A DNA stretch of 64,000 bases from an uncultured Alphaproteobacteria bacterium (GCA_937926445.1 CALBAK010000065.1:34518-98517), one strand, 5' to 3'. Shown: positions 44,795 to 54,853, counted from the first letter of the stretch. Notes: generated from the letters alone by a model not told the origin. A program made the numbers and translations.

Positions 44795-45286
44795 TCAGGC
44801 GGCCGCCTTGACGGCGATCCGCTTCACCTCTTGCCGCAGCGCCGCGGGCTTCGGCACGGTGATCTCCAGCAGGCCGTTCTTGTAGGCGGCCTCGATCTTG
44901 TCCGCCTCGGCCTGGAACGGCAGCCGCAGCGAGCGGACGAAGCGGCCGTAGCGGCGCTCGCTCACGTGCCAGGTGGCGTCACCCTCCTCGCGCTCGGCCT
45001 TCTTCTCGCCGCGGATCGTGAGCAGGTCGCCCTGCAGCTCGATGCTCACGTCCTTGGGATCGATCCCCGGCAGCTCGGCGATCAGGGAGAAGGCGTCGGG
45101 GGTCTCGACGACCTCGATCGCCACGCCGAAGCCGCGGCTCTCGGGCCAGACGGCGGGGTCGCTCGTCCGGAACACCTGGCTGAAGAGACGATCCACCTCG
45201 TTCCAGAGGCGCACGAAGGGATCGTCGTTGGCGGGACGGCCGGGCAGCAGGGAGCTGGACCAGCCGAACGGTACGAGTGCCGACAT
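44795..45286 (-). CDS. Small heat-shock protein (Hsp20/IbpA family)
   Basis: ATP-independent holdase chaperone of 163 residues that keeps unfolding proteins soluble. The alpha-crystallin domain runs from about residue 50 (FGVAIEVVETPDAFSLIAELPGID) through DVSIELQGDLLTIRGEKKAE and ends with the hallmark YKNGLLEITVPKP (A-x-x-x-NGVL type). The C-terminal IAV resembles the IXI/V motif used in oligomer contacts. ATG at 45286 follows GAGGAGAGAGGAG. A likely RpoH promoter and a palindromic repeat lie just upstream. Confidence 0.95.
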   Translation of the reverse strand: MSALVPFGWSSSLLPGRPANDDPFVRLWNEVDRLFSQVFRTSDPAVWPESRGFGVAIEVVETPDAFSLIAELPGIDPKDVSIELQGDLLTIRGEKKAEREEGDATWHVSERRYGRFVRSLRLPFQAEADKIEAAYKNGLLEITVPKPAALRQEVKRIAVKAAA

Positions 45287-45327
45287 GGTCTCCTCTCTCC
45301 TCGTTCCAGAGCTGTCGTCGCCTCGGC

Positions 45328-45349
45328 CGACCGGTCGACCGGTCGACCG
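45328..45349. repeat. Tandem 8-base palindromic repeat in the hsp20 leader
   Basis: CGACCGGT repeats 2.75 times; 45333-45348 forms a perfect 16-base inverted repeat. It lies between the putative RpoH promoter and the hsp20 start, so it would be in the 5' untranslated RNA, where it could fold, or could serve as a protein-binding site. Confidence 0.6.
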
Positions 45350-45361
45350 ATCCGCTCTTCG

Positions 45362-45396
45362 ATTTAATCGCCCGTCGACGGCTTCAAGATCTTGAA
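45362..45396 (-). promoter_or_regulatory. Probable RpoH (sigma-32) promoter with overlapping palindrome upstream of hsp20
   Basis: On the minus strand a CTTGAA (-35 match, complement of 45383-45388) is followed after 12 bases by CGATTAAAT (complement of 45362-45370), an AT-rich -10 candidate. The -35 lies in a perfect 14-base palindrome TTCAAGATCTTGAA at 45383-45396, which could also be an operator. It is about 80-110 bases upstream of the hsp20 ATG. Confidence 0.55.
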
Positions 45397-45590
45397 CGGC
45401 CACGGAGAATACCGAACTGGAACTCGAATCGGCCACCGACTTGCGCGCTGCGAGCCGGCTCGGCGCGGTCCCCCGCCGCCTCGCAAGCCGGCCCGGGCAG
45501 CCGACCGGGCTCGACCGCCCGCGGCTCCGCCCCGCGACAGGGGCGCGCGGGCGCGCTAGGAGATAGGCGAGCCGGTCGGGGAGACGAGGC

Positions 45591-46250
45591 GTGGCGCAGG
45601 CGGGCGAGGATCGTCGAACGAGGCTCGAAGCGATCCTGCGCGAGAGCCCCGTGATCCCGGTGGTCACGATCGCCGATGCCGCGCACGCCGTGCCCCTCGC
45701 CCGGGCGCTCCTCGAAGGCGGCATCGCGGTCGTGGAAGTCACCTTGCGCACCCCGGCCGCCACGGAAGCGATCCGCCGGATCCGCGCCGAAGTGCCCAGC
45801 ATCGTCCCGGGCGCGGGCACGGTCCTCTCGCCCGCTCGACTCGAGCAAGTGGAGAAGCTCGACGTCGCCTTCGCCGTGAGCCCGGGGGCGACGGCCCGCC
45901 TGCTCGAGGCCGCCCGGGCCTCGCCCGTGCCGCTCCTCCCCGGGGTCGCCACCGCGAGCGAGGCCATGACCGTTCTCGAGAGCGGCTTCACCCTTGCCAA
46001 GCTCTTCCCGGCCGAGCCCGCGGGCGGGGTGGCACTCCTGAAGGCCCTGGCGGGTCCCCTGCCCGAACTCCGCTTCTGCCCCATGGGCGGGATCGACGCC
46101 GGCAACGCCGCCGCTTACCTGGCGCTTTCCAACGTGCTCTGCGTGGGCGGGTCCTGGCTCGCGCCCTCGGATGCGATCGCGGCCGGCGATTGGCGGCGGA
46201 TCACCGCGCTCGCCCGGGCCGCCTCGGAGCTTCGCGGAGGTGCAGGATGA
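45591..46250 (+). CDS. eda: 2-dehydro-3-deoxy-phosphogluconate (KDPG) aldolase
   Basis: Splits KDPG into pyruvate and glyceraldehyde 3-phosphate, the last step of the Entner-Doudoroff pathway. The 219-residue class I aldolase has [20 protein letters not shown], the catalytic Glu in [27 protein letters not shown] and the Schiff-base Lys in [14 protein letters not shown], then [16 protein letters not shown] for phosphate binding. GTG at 45591. The stop overlaps the pgi ATG by four bases, opening the eda-pgi-glgB-glgA operon. Confidence 0.95.
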   Translation: MAQAGEDRRTRLEAILRESPVIPVVTIADAAHAVPLARALLEGGIAVVEVTLRTPAATEAIRRIRAEVPSIVPGAGTVLSPARLEQVEKLDVAFAVSPGATARLLEAARASPVPLLPGVATASEAMTVLESGFTLAKLFPAEPAGGVALLKALAGPLPELRFCPMGGIDAGNAAAYLALSNVLCVGGSWLAPSDAIAAGDWRRITALARAASELRGGAG

Positions 46251-47896
46251 CCAGCGCCCCGGATGCCGCCTGGCGGGCCCTCGAGCGGCACCGGACCGAA
46301 CTCGGGACGATCTCCCTCCGCCGGCTCTTCGCCGCGGACCCGAACCGCTTCGCCCGCTTCTCCCTCGTCCTCGACGATCTCCTGATCGACCTCTCGAAGA
46401 ACCTGATCACCGCCGAGACGCTCTCCCTGCTCGTCGAGCTCGCCCGCGCCGCCGAGGTCGAAGCCTGGCGCGAGCGGATGTGGGCCGGCGAGCGGATCAA
46501 CACGACCGAGGACCGGCCGGTCCTGCACGTCGCGCTGCGGCATCGGGGCCCGGAGCCCGTCACGGTCGACGGTCGCGACGTGATGCCCGAGGTGCGCGCC
46601 GTGCTCGAGCGGATGCGGGCCTTCACCACCGAGGTCCGCGAGGGGCGCTGGCGGGGGGCCACGGGCCGGTCGATCACGGACGTCGTCAATCTCGGCATCG
46701 GCGGCTCCGATCTCGGCCCGCAGATGGTCTGCACCGCCCTCGCGCATCTCGCCCGGCCGGATCTGCGCGTACATTTCGTCTCGAACGTCGACGGCGCCCA
46801 TCTCGCGGCCACGCTCGCCCGGCTCGCGCCCGAAACGACCCTCTTCGTGGTCGCCTCCAAGACCTTCGCGACCCAGGAGACGATGCAGAACGCGGCCTCG
46901 GCCCGGGCCTGGCTCACCGATGCCCTCGGCGAAGCCGCCGTCGCCCGCCACTTCGTCGCGGTCTCGACCAACGAGGCGGCGGTGCGCGCCTTCGGCATCG
47001 AGCCCGACCGCATGTTCGGCTTCTGGGACTGGGTCGGCGGGCGCTATTCGCTGTGGTCGGCGATCGGCCTGCCGATCGCACTGTTCCTGGGCTTCGAGCG
47101 GTTCGAGGAGCTGCTCGAAGGCGCCTACGCCATGGACCGGCATTTCCGCACCGCACCGCTCGAGGCCAACGCGCCAGTACTTCTGGCGCTCCTGGGCATC
47201 TGGTATCGGGATCTCCTGGGTTTCTCGACGCACGCGGTGCTGCCCTACGATCAGCGGCTCGCGCGGCTGCCGGCGCATCTCCAGCAGCTCGACATGGAGA
47301 GCAACGGCAAGCGGGTGCGGCGCGACGGGCGACCGGTCGAGCGGCCGACCGGGCCGATCGTCTGGGGCGAGCCCGGCACCAACGGCCAGCACGCCTTCTT
47401 CCAGCTCCTCCATCAAGGCACCGAGATCGTGCCCTGCGACCTCCTGGCGGCCGCCCTCCCCGACCACGGCCTCGAGGGCCACCACGATAAGCTGCTCGCC
47501 AATCTCCTGGCCCAGGGCGAGGCTCTGGCCTTCGGCAAGGACGAGGCCACGGTGCGCGCCGAGCTCGCGGCGAAGGGCCTGTCCGGTACCGCCCTCGAAG
47601 CCCTCGTCCCGCACAAGATCTTCCCGGGCGATCGGCCGACCACGACGATCCTGTTCCGTCGGCTCGACCCGTTCACGCTCGGCCGGCTGATCGCGCTCTA
47701 CGAGCACAAGGTCTTCGTTCAGGGCGTGATCTGGGAGATCGACAGCTTCGACCAATGGGGGGTGGAGCTCGGCAAGGAGCTGGCTGCCGGGATCCTGCCC
47801 GACCTCGCTCCGGATGCGGTGCCGAAGCCGCGGGATTCCTCGACGACGGGGCTCATCGCCCATCTGCGGCGGCTGCGAGCGGGGCCGCCGGGGTGA
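46247..47896 (+). CDS. pgi: Glucose-6-phosphate isomerase
   Basis: Interconverts glucose 6-phosphate and fructose 6-phosphate. The 549-residue protein is full length and shows [29 protein letters not shown] (phosphate site), [34 protein letters not shown] and the signature [22 protein letters not shown] with the catalytic Lys. ATG at 46247 overlaps the eda stop; the TGA overlaps the glgB GTG. In this operon it connects fructose 6-phosphate to the glucose phosphates used for glycogen and the Entner-Doudoroff route. Confidence 0.96.
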   Translation: MTSAPDAAWRALERHRTELGTISLRRLFAADPNRFARFSLVLDDLLIDLSKNLITAETLSLLVELARAAEVEAWRERMWAGERINTTEDRPVLHVALRHRGPEPVTVDGRDVMPEVRAVLERMRAFTTEVREGRWRGATGRSITDVVNLGIGGSDLGPQMVCTALAHLARPDLRVHFVSNVDGAHLAATLARLAPETTLFVVASKTFATQETMQNAASARAWLTDALGEAAVARHFVAVSTNEAAVRAFGIEPDRMFGFWDWVGGRYSLWSAIGLPIALFLGFERFEELLEGAYAMDRHFRTAPLEANAPVLLALLGIWYRDLLGFSTHAVLPYDQRLARLPAHLQQLDMESNGKRVRRDGRPVERPTGPIVWGEPGTNGQHAFFQLLHQGTEIVPCDLLAAALPDHGLEGHHDKLLANLLAQGEALAFGKDEATVRAELAAKGLSGTALEALVPHKIFPGDRPTTTILFRRLDPFTLGRLIALYEHKVFVQGVIWEIDSFDQWGVELGKELAAGILPDLAPDAVPKPRDSSTTGLIAHLRRLRAGPPG

Positions 47897-50100
47897 GCGC
47901 GCTCGCGCCCTGGCGGCTTTGCGAGCCCGAGATCGCGGCGCTGGTCGAAGCGCGCCACGGCGACCCCTTCGCGGTGCTCGGGCCGCATCCCGCCCCGGAC
48001 GGGCTCGTGATCCGTGCCCTCCTGCCCGGTGCGACGGCGGTCGAGGTGGTCGATCCCGGCGGCCGGCCGCTCGGTGCCCTCGAGCCGCGCCACCCGGACG
48101 GGCTCTTCGAAGGGATCCTGCCCGGCCGCACGGCCCCCCTCGCCTATCGGCTGCGCGCCCGCTTCGACGAGCGGGTCCGCGAGCTCGAGGACCCGTATCG
48201 CTTCGGCCCGGTGCTCGGCGAGCTCGACGAGCATCTGTTGCGGGAGGGGACACATCGCCGGCTCTGGGAGCGGCTGGGTGCGCGGCCGATCGTCCACGAG
48301 GGGGTGGCGGGAGTCCATTTCGCGGTCTGGGCCCCCAACGCCTCGCGGGTCGCGGTGGTGGGCGACTTCAACGGCTGGGACGGCCGTCTGCACGGCATGC
48401 GTCTGCGGCGGGTCTCGGGGGTGTGGGAGATCTTCCTGCCCGGAGTCGCGGAGGGTGCCCGTTACAAGTACGAGATCAAGGACCGGGAGGGCCGCCTCCT
48501 GCCCGCGAAGGCCGACCCCTTCGCCACCGCGGCAGAACTCCGGCCCGCGACCGCCTCGATCGTCCGGGCGCTCCGCCCGTTCCCCTGGACGGACCAGGCG
48601 TGGATGGCGCGGCGCGCCGAGATGCGGCCGCTCGAGCGGCCGATGGCGATCTACGAGGTTCATCTCGGCTCCTGGCGGCGCCGGCCGGACGGCTCCTTCC
48701 TCTCTTGGGACGAGCTCGCCGACGAGCTCCTGCCCTATGCCGCCGGGCTCGGCTTCACCCATCTCGAGCTCTTGCCCGTGAGCGAGCACCCGCTCGACGC
48801 CTCCTGGGGCTACCAGCCGCTCGGCCTCTTCGCGCCCACCGCCCGGTTCGGCGATCCCGAGGGTCTCGCCCGCTTCGTCGACCGGGCACACGCCCTGGGT
48901 CTGGGCGTGATCCTCGATTGGGTCGCAGGCCACTTCCCCAGCGATCCGCACGGGCTCGGCCGCTTCGACGGCACCGCACTTTTCGAGCACGAGGATCCGC
49001 GCCAGAGCCGGCATCCGGACTGGGGTACCCTCGTCTACAATTACGGCCGGACCGAGGTGGCCAACTACCTGATCACCAACGCGCTCTATTGGTTCGAGGT
49101 CTACCACGTCGACGGGCTCCGGGTCGACGCCGTCGCCTCGATGCTCTACCTCGACTATTCACGAAAGCCGGGCGAGTGGGTTCCGAACCGACACGGCGGC
49201 AACGAGAACCTCGAGGCGATCGCGTTTCTGCGCCGGCTCAACGAGGTGCTTTACGCCGAGCATCCCGGGATCGTCACGATCGCCGAGGAATCGACGGCAT
49301 GGCCCGGGGTGTCGCGTCCCACCTGGCTCGGCGGCCTCGGCTTCGGCTTCAAGTGGAACATGGGCTGGATGCACGACACCCTGCGCTATTTCGCGCGCGA
49401 TCCTGTGCACCGCCGCTGGCACCATCACGAGCTGACCTTCGGCCTGCTCTACGCCTTCTCGGAGAACTTCGTCCTGCCGTTGAGCCACGACGAGGTGGTA
49501 CACGGCAAGGGCTCGCTCTTGGCGCGGATGCCGGGCGACGCTTGGCAGAAGTTCGCGAACCTCCGGGCCCTTCTCGCCCTCATGTGGGGCCATCCCGGCA
49601 AGAAGCTGCTCTTCATGGGCCAGGAGTTCGCCCAAGGGGCCGAATGGAGCGAGGCCCGCGCGCTCGACTGGCACCTGCTGGAGATCGGGTGGCATCGCGG
49701 GGTCCAGCGGCTCGTGGGCGATCTCAACCGGCTCTATCGCGAGCTCCCCGCTCTCCACATCGGCGACTGCGCGGTCGACGGGTTCGCCTGGATCGAGGCC
49801 GACGACGCCGAGCACTCGGTGTATGCCTGGCTCAGGCTCGGTCGGCCGGGCGACGCACCGGTACTGGTGGTCGCCAACCTCACTCCGGTGCCGCGCGAGG
49901 GCTGGCGGATCGGGGTGCCGCGCCCCGGTCTCTGGCGCGAGCGGCTCAACACCGACGCCCTCGTCTACGAGGGCTCGGGGGTGGGCAATCTGGGCGCGGT
50001 CGAAGCCGAGCCCGTCGCCTGGCACGGCCGGCCCTATTCGTTGCGGCTGACCCTGCCGCCGCTCGCGGTGCTCTATTTCGAGGCGGAGAGCGACGCGTGA
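47893..50100 (+). CDS. glgB: 1,4-alpha-glucan branching enzyme
   Basis: GH13 enzyme that makes alpha-1,6 branches in glycogen. The 735-residue protein has an N-terminal GlgB domain, a CBM48 module ([26 protein letters not shown]), then the catalytic barrel with [37 protein letters not shown] (nucleophile Asp), [12 protein letters not shown] (acid Glu) and [16 protein letters not shown], and the C-terminal all-beta domain. The GTG start overlaps the pgi stop and the end overlaps glgA (GTGA both times). Confidence 0.96.
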   Translation: MSALAPWRLCEPEIAALVEARHGDPFAVLGPHPAPDGLVIRALLPGATAVEVVDPGGRPLGALEPRHPDGLFEGILPGRTAPLAYRLRARFDERVRELEDPYRFGPVLGELDEHLLREGTHRRLWERLGARPIVHEGVAGVHFAVWAPNASRVAVVGDFNGWDGRLHGMRLRRVSGVWEIFLPGVAEGARYKYEIKDREGRLLPAKADPFATAAELRPATASIVRALRPFPWTDQAWMARRAEMRPLERPMAIYEVHLGSWRRRPDGSFLSWDELADELLPYAAGLGFTHLELLPVSEHPLDASWGYQPLGLFAPTARFGDPEGLARFVDRAHALGLGVILDWVAGHFPSDPHGLGRFDGTALFEHEDPRQSRHPDWGTLVYNYGRTEVANYLITNALYWFEVYHVDGLRVDAVASMLYLDYSRKPGEWVPNRHGGNENLEAIAFLRRLNEVLYAEHPGIVTIAEESTAWPGVSRPTWLGGLGFGFKWNMGWMHDTLRYFARDPVHRRWHHHELTFGLLYAFSENFVLPLSHDEVVHGKGSLLARMPGDAWQKFANLRALLALMWGHPGKKLLFMGQEFAQGAEWSEARALDWHLLEIGWHRGVQRLVGDLNRLYRELPALHIGDCAVDGFAWIEADDAEHSVYAWLRLGRPGDAPVLVVANLTPVPREGWRIGVPRPGLWRERLNTDALVYEGSGVGNLGAVEAEPVAWHGRPYSLRLTLPPLAVLYFEAESDA

Positions 50101-51572
50101 GCGGGCCGTTGCGGGTCCTCCAGGTCGCCTCCGAGGCCTTCCCGCTGATCAAGACCGGTGGCCTCGCCGACGTGGTGGGCGCGCTGCCCGGGGCGCTCGC
50201 CGCCGAGGGCATGGAGATCCGCACACTGCTGCCGCTCTACCCCGCCGTCCGCCAGCGGCTCGAGCGGGCCGAGCCCCTACTCGAGCTCGGCGAGCTCATG
50301 GGCGGACCCGCCCGGCTCCTGGCCGGCGCCGCGGCCGGGCTCGCCCTCTTCCTGCTCGAGGCCGACCATCTCTACGACCGACCGGGTGGGCCCTATCAGG
50401 GTCCCGACGGTGCCGACTGGCCGGACAATGCGCAGCGCTTCGCCGCCCTCGCCTGGGCGGCCCGCGCGCTCGGGCTCGGCGCTCTCGCCGGCTGGCGGCC
50501 GGATGTCGTCCACGCGCACGACTGGCAGGCGGGGCTCGCCCCGGCCTACCTGGCGCTCTCGGGTCTGCCCCGTCCGGCGACCGTGACGACGATCCACAAT
50601 CTGGCTTTCCAAGGCCAGTTCCCGGCGAGCCTGCTTTCCGAGCTGCGACTGCCGGCATCGGCGTTCACGATCGACGGGGTCGAGTATTGGGGGGCGATCG
50701 GCTTCCTCAAGGCGGGCCTCGTCTATGCCGATCGGCTCACGACCGTGAGCCCGACCTACGCCCGCGAGATCACGACCCCCGCCTTCGGGATGGGGCTCGA
50801 CGGGCTCCTCCGACTGCGCGCCGATCGGCTCACCGGCATCGTGAACGGGATCGACGAACGGGTCTGGAACCCGGCCGCCGATCCGGCCCTGCCCGCCCCC
50901 TTCGACGCCGACCGGCTCGAAGGCCGTGAGGCCTGTCGACAGGCGCTGGTGGCCGAGCTCGGCCTCGATCCCGGGGCGGCCCCCCTCTTCGGCGTGGTCA
51001 CCCGGCTCACCTGGCAGAAAGGGACGGACCTCCTGCTCGAAGCGCTGCCGCACCTTTTGGCTTCGGGCGGTGCGCTCGCGATGCTGGGCTCCGGTGAGCC
51101 GGCTCTCGAGGCGGCGTTCCGCGAGGCGGCGCGCGGCCATCCGGGCCGGATCGCCGTGCGCTTCGGCTACGACGAGCGCCTCGCGCACCGGATCTTCGCC
51201 GGGGCGGATGCGATCCTCGTCCCCTCCCGCTTCGAGCCCTGCGGCCTCACCCAGCTCTACGCGCTGCGCTACGGCGCGGCGCCGATCGTGGCCCGGGTCG
51301 GTGGCCTCGCCGACACGGTGATCGACGCCAACGAGGCGGCTCTCGCGGACGGGGTGGCGACCGGCTTCCAGTTCGCTCCCGTCACGGTCGAGGCGCTGAT
51401 CGACGCGCTCGGCCGGGCGACCGCCCTGTTCCGCGACCGCGCGCGCTGGCGGGTCCTGCAGCGCCGCGGCATGACCCGATCGCTCGGCTGGAAGGCGCGT
51501 GCCCCGGCCTATGCGAGGCTCTATCGCGAGCTCCTGGCCGAGAGGGAGCGCGGATCGGCCGCGCGGAGATAG
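50097..51572 (+). CDS. glgA: Glycogen synthase (ADP-glucose dependent)
   Basis: GT5 enzyme that extends alpha-1,4 glucan chains from ADP-glucose. The 491-residue protein opens with the hallmark [21 protein letters not shown] (ADP-glucose site), has [46 protein letters not shown] and the C-terminal [36 protein letters not shown] at 50097. The partner glgC (ADP-glucose pyrophosphorylase) is not in this window. Last gene of the eda-pgi-glgBA operon, convergent with the FNR-type regulator. Confidence 0.96.
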   Translation: MSGPLRVLQVASEAFPLIKTGGLADVVGALPGALAAEGMEIRTLLPLYPAVRQRLERAEPLLELGELMGGPARLLAGAAAGLALFLLEADHLYDRPGGPYQGPDGADWPDNAQRFAALAWAARALGLGALAGWRPDVVHAHDWQAGLAPAYLALSGLPRPATVTTIHNLAFQGQFPASLLSELRLPASAFTIDGVEYWGAIGFLKAGLVYADRLTTVSPTYAREITTPAFGMGLDGLLRLRADRLTGIVNGIDERVWNPAADPALPAPFDADRLEGREACRQALVAELGLDPGAAPLFGVVTRLTWQKGTDLLLEALPHLLASGGALAMLGSGEPALEAAFREAARGHPGRIAVRFGYDERLAHRIFAGADAILVPSRFEPCGLTQLYALRYGAAPIVARVGGLADTVIDANEAALADGVATGFQFAPVTVEALIDALGRATALFRDRARWRVLQRRGMTRSLGWKARAPAYARLYRELLAERERGSAARR

Positions 51573-51707
51573 GGCAGAAACGCGAGCGCGAAGGCGAAGA
51601 CCAGGCGGCCGAGAGGGCGCCGAGCTCGTCCGGCACGAGATCGAGGTCGCAAGCGAGCCCCCGGGCGACGAGGCCGGACAGTGGCCGCGAAGGAAAGGTA
51701 CGGCGGC

Positions 51708-52451
51708 TCAGAGAGCGGCGGCAGCCAGAAGCCGCTGTCGGTCGACCACGCGGAAATGGTGGCGATCGGGCAAGTCGATCACGCCCGAAGCCCGAGCGGC
51801 CTGGAGCTCCCGGCTCACGGTTTCGATGGTGAGGCCCAGATAGTCGGCGATGTCGTAGCGGCTCATGGGCAGAGGCACGGGCGCGGCACCGGCCCCGGGA
51901 TGGCGGCGAGCGAGGGCCAAGAGAAAGCTCGCGACCCGCTCCTTGGCGCTCTTGCGGCCCAGAAGCAGCATCTGCTCCTGGGCCGCTGCGAGCTCCGAGG
52001 AGGCCCTGCTCAAAAGCTCCTTCTCGAGTGCGGGATGACGTTCCAGGAGGGCCATGAAGCGGTCTCTCGGGAAACGGCAGAGGAGCGCGTCGGTCACCGC
52101 CTCGGCGCTGTAGGCGTAGGAGCGGAAGAATGCGAGCCCGAGAAAGTCGCCGGGCAAGAGGAAGCCGGTGATCTGCCGGCGGCCGTCGGCCAGCATCTTG
52201 AAGATCTTGACGACCCCTTCGGTGAGGGTGAACAGGCCGTCGGCCGGATCGCCCTCGTCGAACAGGGTGCGACCGGCAGCGAGACGGATTCGGGTGGTGA
52301 TGGCCTCGAGTTCGTCGAGGGCCGGCCCGCCCATCGCCCGACAGACGGCGACGGCGCGAACCCGGCAGTCCTCGCACAGGACGCCACAGCGCACCGGAGC
52401 GAACGACGCCCCTTCCCCGCCCGGTCCGCCCGTGTTCCCGGCCGTGCGCAA
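51708..52451 (-). CDS. FNR/CRP family regulator with N-terminal cysteines (FnrL-like)
   Basis: Oxygen-responsive activator/repressor of 247 residues. The N-terminus carries CGVLCEDCRVRAVAVC, matching the Cys spacing of alphaproteobacterial Fnr proteins that hold a 4Fe-4S cluster; a further Cys occurs in DALLCRFP. A cyclic-nucleotide-binding-like fold (GRTLFDEGDPADGLFTLTEGVVKIFKMLADGRRQITGFLLPGDFLG) is followed by the helix-turn-helix MSRYDIADYLGLTIETVSRELQAARASGVI. The TTG at 52451 with AGGAGG seven bases before it is preferred over an ATG at 52526, because the longer version would run through an FNR box. Confidence 0.9.
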   Translation of the reverse strand: MRTAGNTGGPGGEGASFAPVRCGVLCEDCRVRAVAVCRAMGGPALDELEAITTRIRLAAGRTLFDEGDPADGLFTLTEGVVKIFKMLADGRRQITGFLLPGDFLGLAFFRSYAYSAEAVTDALLCRFPRDRFMALLERHPALEKELLSRASSELAAAQEQMLLLGRKSAKERVASFLLALARRHPGAGAAPVPLPMSRYDIADYLGLTIETVSRELQAARASGVIDLPDRHHFRVVDRQRLLAAAAL

Positions 52452-52487
52452 CGCGCCACCTCCTGGACCGCCACTAAGTCCGAGCTT

Positions 52488-52501
52488 TTGATCTGGGTCA
52501 A
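52488..52501. promoter_or_regulatory. FNR/FixK-type binding site
   Basis: TTGATCTGGGTCAA, an inverted repeat differing from the consensus TTGAT-N4-ATCAA at one base. It lies between the FNR-type regulator (start 37 bases away) and the divergent unknown gene, and could mediate autoregulation or control of the neighbour. Confidence 0.75.
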
Positions 52502-52537
52502 TGCCGCAGCACGTGGGATGCGGCATTGCTGTCGGCC

Positions 52538-53128
52538 ATGGCGCGGCGGCCCCCGTTCTGTTGCGAGCTCGACGGCTTCCCCGGTTGGAGCTGGCGCGTG
52601 CTCGCGCGCGAGGATCTGCCGCTCGCCTGGCCGCTCGCCCGCCTCGCGGGCGCGGCCTGCGATCTCGAAGGCTGGCTCGAGCTCGCCGGTCGCTGGCTCG
52701 CCGAGGCCACGGCCGAGGGCGGTGGGGTCGGTGCGCTGGTCAATCCGGCCGGGCTCCTCCTCGGGCTCGAGTGGCACCGGCCGCGGCCGGGCCGCCGGCT
52801 CGATGGAAGCACGCTCGAGGCGGAGCCAGTGCTCGAGGTGCCGTGGCTCGCCGCACTCGAGGTCACACCCGAGCCACGTTGCCACGCCGCCCTTCTCTCG
52901 GCCCTCGAGAGCTGCGCGCGCACCTTCGGCTGTGCGGCGATCCGGCTCACCCGCAGCGGTCCCACGGCCGAGGAGCTCGACCGGCTCGCGGGTCGGCTCG
53001 GCCTCGTTCCGGTTCCGGAGGGGTGGTGCTGGACGATCGGTCGGCCGCGAGCCGCCGCCGATGCGCCGCCGGCGCACGATCTCGATCGCGCGGCCGGAGC
53101 GTCGGATCCGCCACCCGGGAGGTGTTGA
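52538..53128 (+). CDS. Hypothetical protein divergent from the FNR-type regulator
   Basis: Protein of about 196 residues (ATG at 52538; a TTG at 52526 is also possible) that was not recognised. It is Trp/Leu-rich, has no signal peptide, and its middle part (ATAEGGGVGALVNPAGLLLGLEWHRP and LEVPWLAALEVTPEPRCHAALLSALESCARTFGCAAIRLT) has the strand/helix rhythm of a GNAT-like acyltransferase, but no acetyl-CoA motif is clear. The last 25 residues look disordered. The FNR box just upstream suggests oxygen-linked expression. Confidence 0.65.
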   Translation: MARRPPFCCELDGFPGWSWRVLAREDLPLAWPLARLAGAACDLEGWLELAGRWLAEATAEGGGVGALVNPAGLLLGLEWHRPRPGRRLDGSTLEAEPVLEVPWLAALEVTPEPRCHAALLSALESCARTFGCAAIRLTRSGPTAEELDRLAGRLGLVPVPEGWCWTIGRPRAAADAPPAHDLDRAAGASDPPPGRC

Positions 53129-53422
53129 GAGCGGGGCGGCGGGCGAGGACCACGATCCGGGAGGACCGGACGCCGTCACCTTACTTTCGTTATGCGGCGC
53201 CTTCGCGGGAGCTTTCGGATCCTGCCGACCTTTTCGAGGACACCGAACGGCTCGACGCGAGCGAGACCCGTATCGTGAGGCTTCTCTTCTACGGCAGCTT
53301 CTCCTTCGCGGACCCGGAACGGCTCCGCACCGGCAACAATCGCTTCCTCGGCTCGACTGACCTCGACGCACCGATCGCCGCGCGAACGGTCGGGGTCGTC
53401 TGAGCCCCGGAGCGGCGCAGCC

Positions 53423-54724
53423 TCAGCGTCCCAGAGTCTCGTCGACTTCGCGGAAGGTGCAGCGCTCCGCGCCGATCGGCGCGGCAGCGGGGTGGCCGGC
53501 CCCCTTGGCGATCAGCGCGGCCACCCGCTCGTCGGTATCGTAGCCGGTGTGCGCCACGAACGGGTTGGCGAGCTCGCCGAGGCCGAACAGGTTGCTGACC
53601 GGCGCGACGTTGATGAACGCGTTGAGCGGCCGCGGGCAGAGCCGCGACGCGACATAGGCGTCGACCCACTCGGTCGGCACCGGGTAGCTCATCACTTCGT
53701 TCGGGTCGCCGATCGCCGCGAGCTCGGTGCGGGCGAAGAAGCGCCGCTCGCGCACCGGCGAGTCGGGCCGGCAGAACCGCGCCGTCTGACCGCGGATCTC
53801 CTGCGGCTCGGACGCCCGCCTCGAGCAGCGGCAGCTGGTTCGACAGCATGAACACCGGCACCATGCTGTCGCGGAACGTCGCCAGGACCCGCCGACCGGC
53901 GGGCCGCTCGAAGATCGCGGGGACGGTCACGAGCTCCTGCAGCGCGTCCAGCGTCGCCCGGCTATCGAGGCTGTGGGCGACGAAAGTCAGGTCGTCGACG
54001 CCGACCCGGCTGCCGAAACCGGCGAGGTCCGGCCCGCAGCGCACCCCGAGGTCTCGTCCGCCAGCTCGACCCGGCTCCGCGAGGCGGCCCAGCAGAGCGT
54101 CTGGCCGACGGCGTGCAGGATCTTGTCCCGGCTGACCCCGGCGAAGGCGATGGGATCCGCGGCGACGTCGTCGACGAAGCTGCGCATCGCCCGGTTGAGC
54201 GAGGCCCGATGGGTGATGTAGGAACTGTTCTGGTCGAAGGCGATCGCCTCCTCGGAGCGGCGGTTGATGGCCGACCAGGTGAGCTCGTAGAACGCGAGGT
54301 CCCGCCGACGCCGCTCGTCGACCATCCGGGTGATGTCGATCTCGCCGAGCACCTCGTCGCCGCCCCACGGGCTCTCGATGAGGATCCGCTTGCCGCGCGG
54401 CGCGCTGACGCTGAGACCCAGAGCGCGGCCGAGATTTTCGGCCAACGCGGTGCCGTGCCAGGGCAGGTGGGTGCCGATCCCGTGGATGTAGAGGATCTCG
54501 AGCTGGCGCCGGCCGGGGCCGGCCGCGCCGAACGGCGGCAGGCTGTCTCGCGCCGCGAGATGGGGCGCGAGGCCCTCGAAGGGCGGCCCAACGATCTCGC
54601 AGGTACGCCGATCCTCGCCGCTGCGCCCGCTGGCCTCGAGCACCGCCTCGGCGACACCGCGGCCGAGGCTCTGTCAGCCGGCCGGGAACAGAAGCGTGAA
54701 GCCGAGCAGAATTCGCCCGATCAT
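53423..54724 (-). pseudogene. Lipoprotein alpha/beta-hydrolase-like gene with a stop and two frameshifts
   Basis: ATG at 54724 opens a lipoprotein-type signal, MIGRILLGFTLLFPAG, followed by TGA (54674-54676) exactly where the lipobox Cys (TGC) is expected. The next frame has LEILYIHGIGTHLPWHG, an oxyanion-hole type HG motif. A one-base change near 54055 leads to DDLTFVAHSLDSRATLDAL, with a nucleophile elbow similar to HSLGS, and another near 53818 leads to RERRFFARTELAAIGDPNEVMSYPVP and the C-terminal end. The pieces read as one exported serine hydrolase of about 430 residues. Substrate unknown. It is either a pseudogene or badly sequenced. Confidence 0.7.
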
Positions 54725-54853
54725 CGGCCGCCCCTCGGTCGGTTCTCGATCGTCGGTTTTCGCCCCTCCGCTCGGCCGCTCGCAAGCCGCAGCCGGCTGC
54801 GGCCGCGGGCCCGACTGGCGCGCGTGCCGACCGCTCGCTAGACAGCCCGCGCC

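Noticed and set aside
52488..52501. FNR box as a class II activator site for the 52538 gene
   Set aside because: With the usual -41.5 spacing the transcript would start at the ATG itself, leaving no leader; simple class II activation is therefore unlikely, although repression or another start point remains possible.
52501..53403. 300-codon plus-strand frame ending downstream of the unknown gene
   Set aside because: The first two thirds are out of frame with the 52538 gene; the last 80 residues (near LFYGSFSFADPE) show no family and no separate start.
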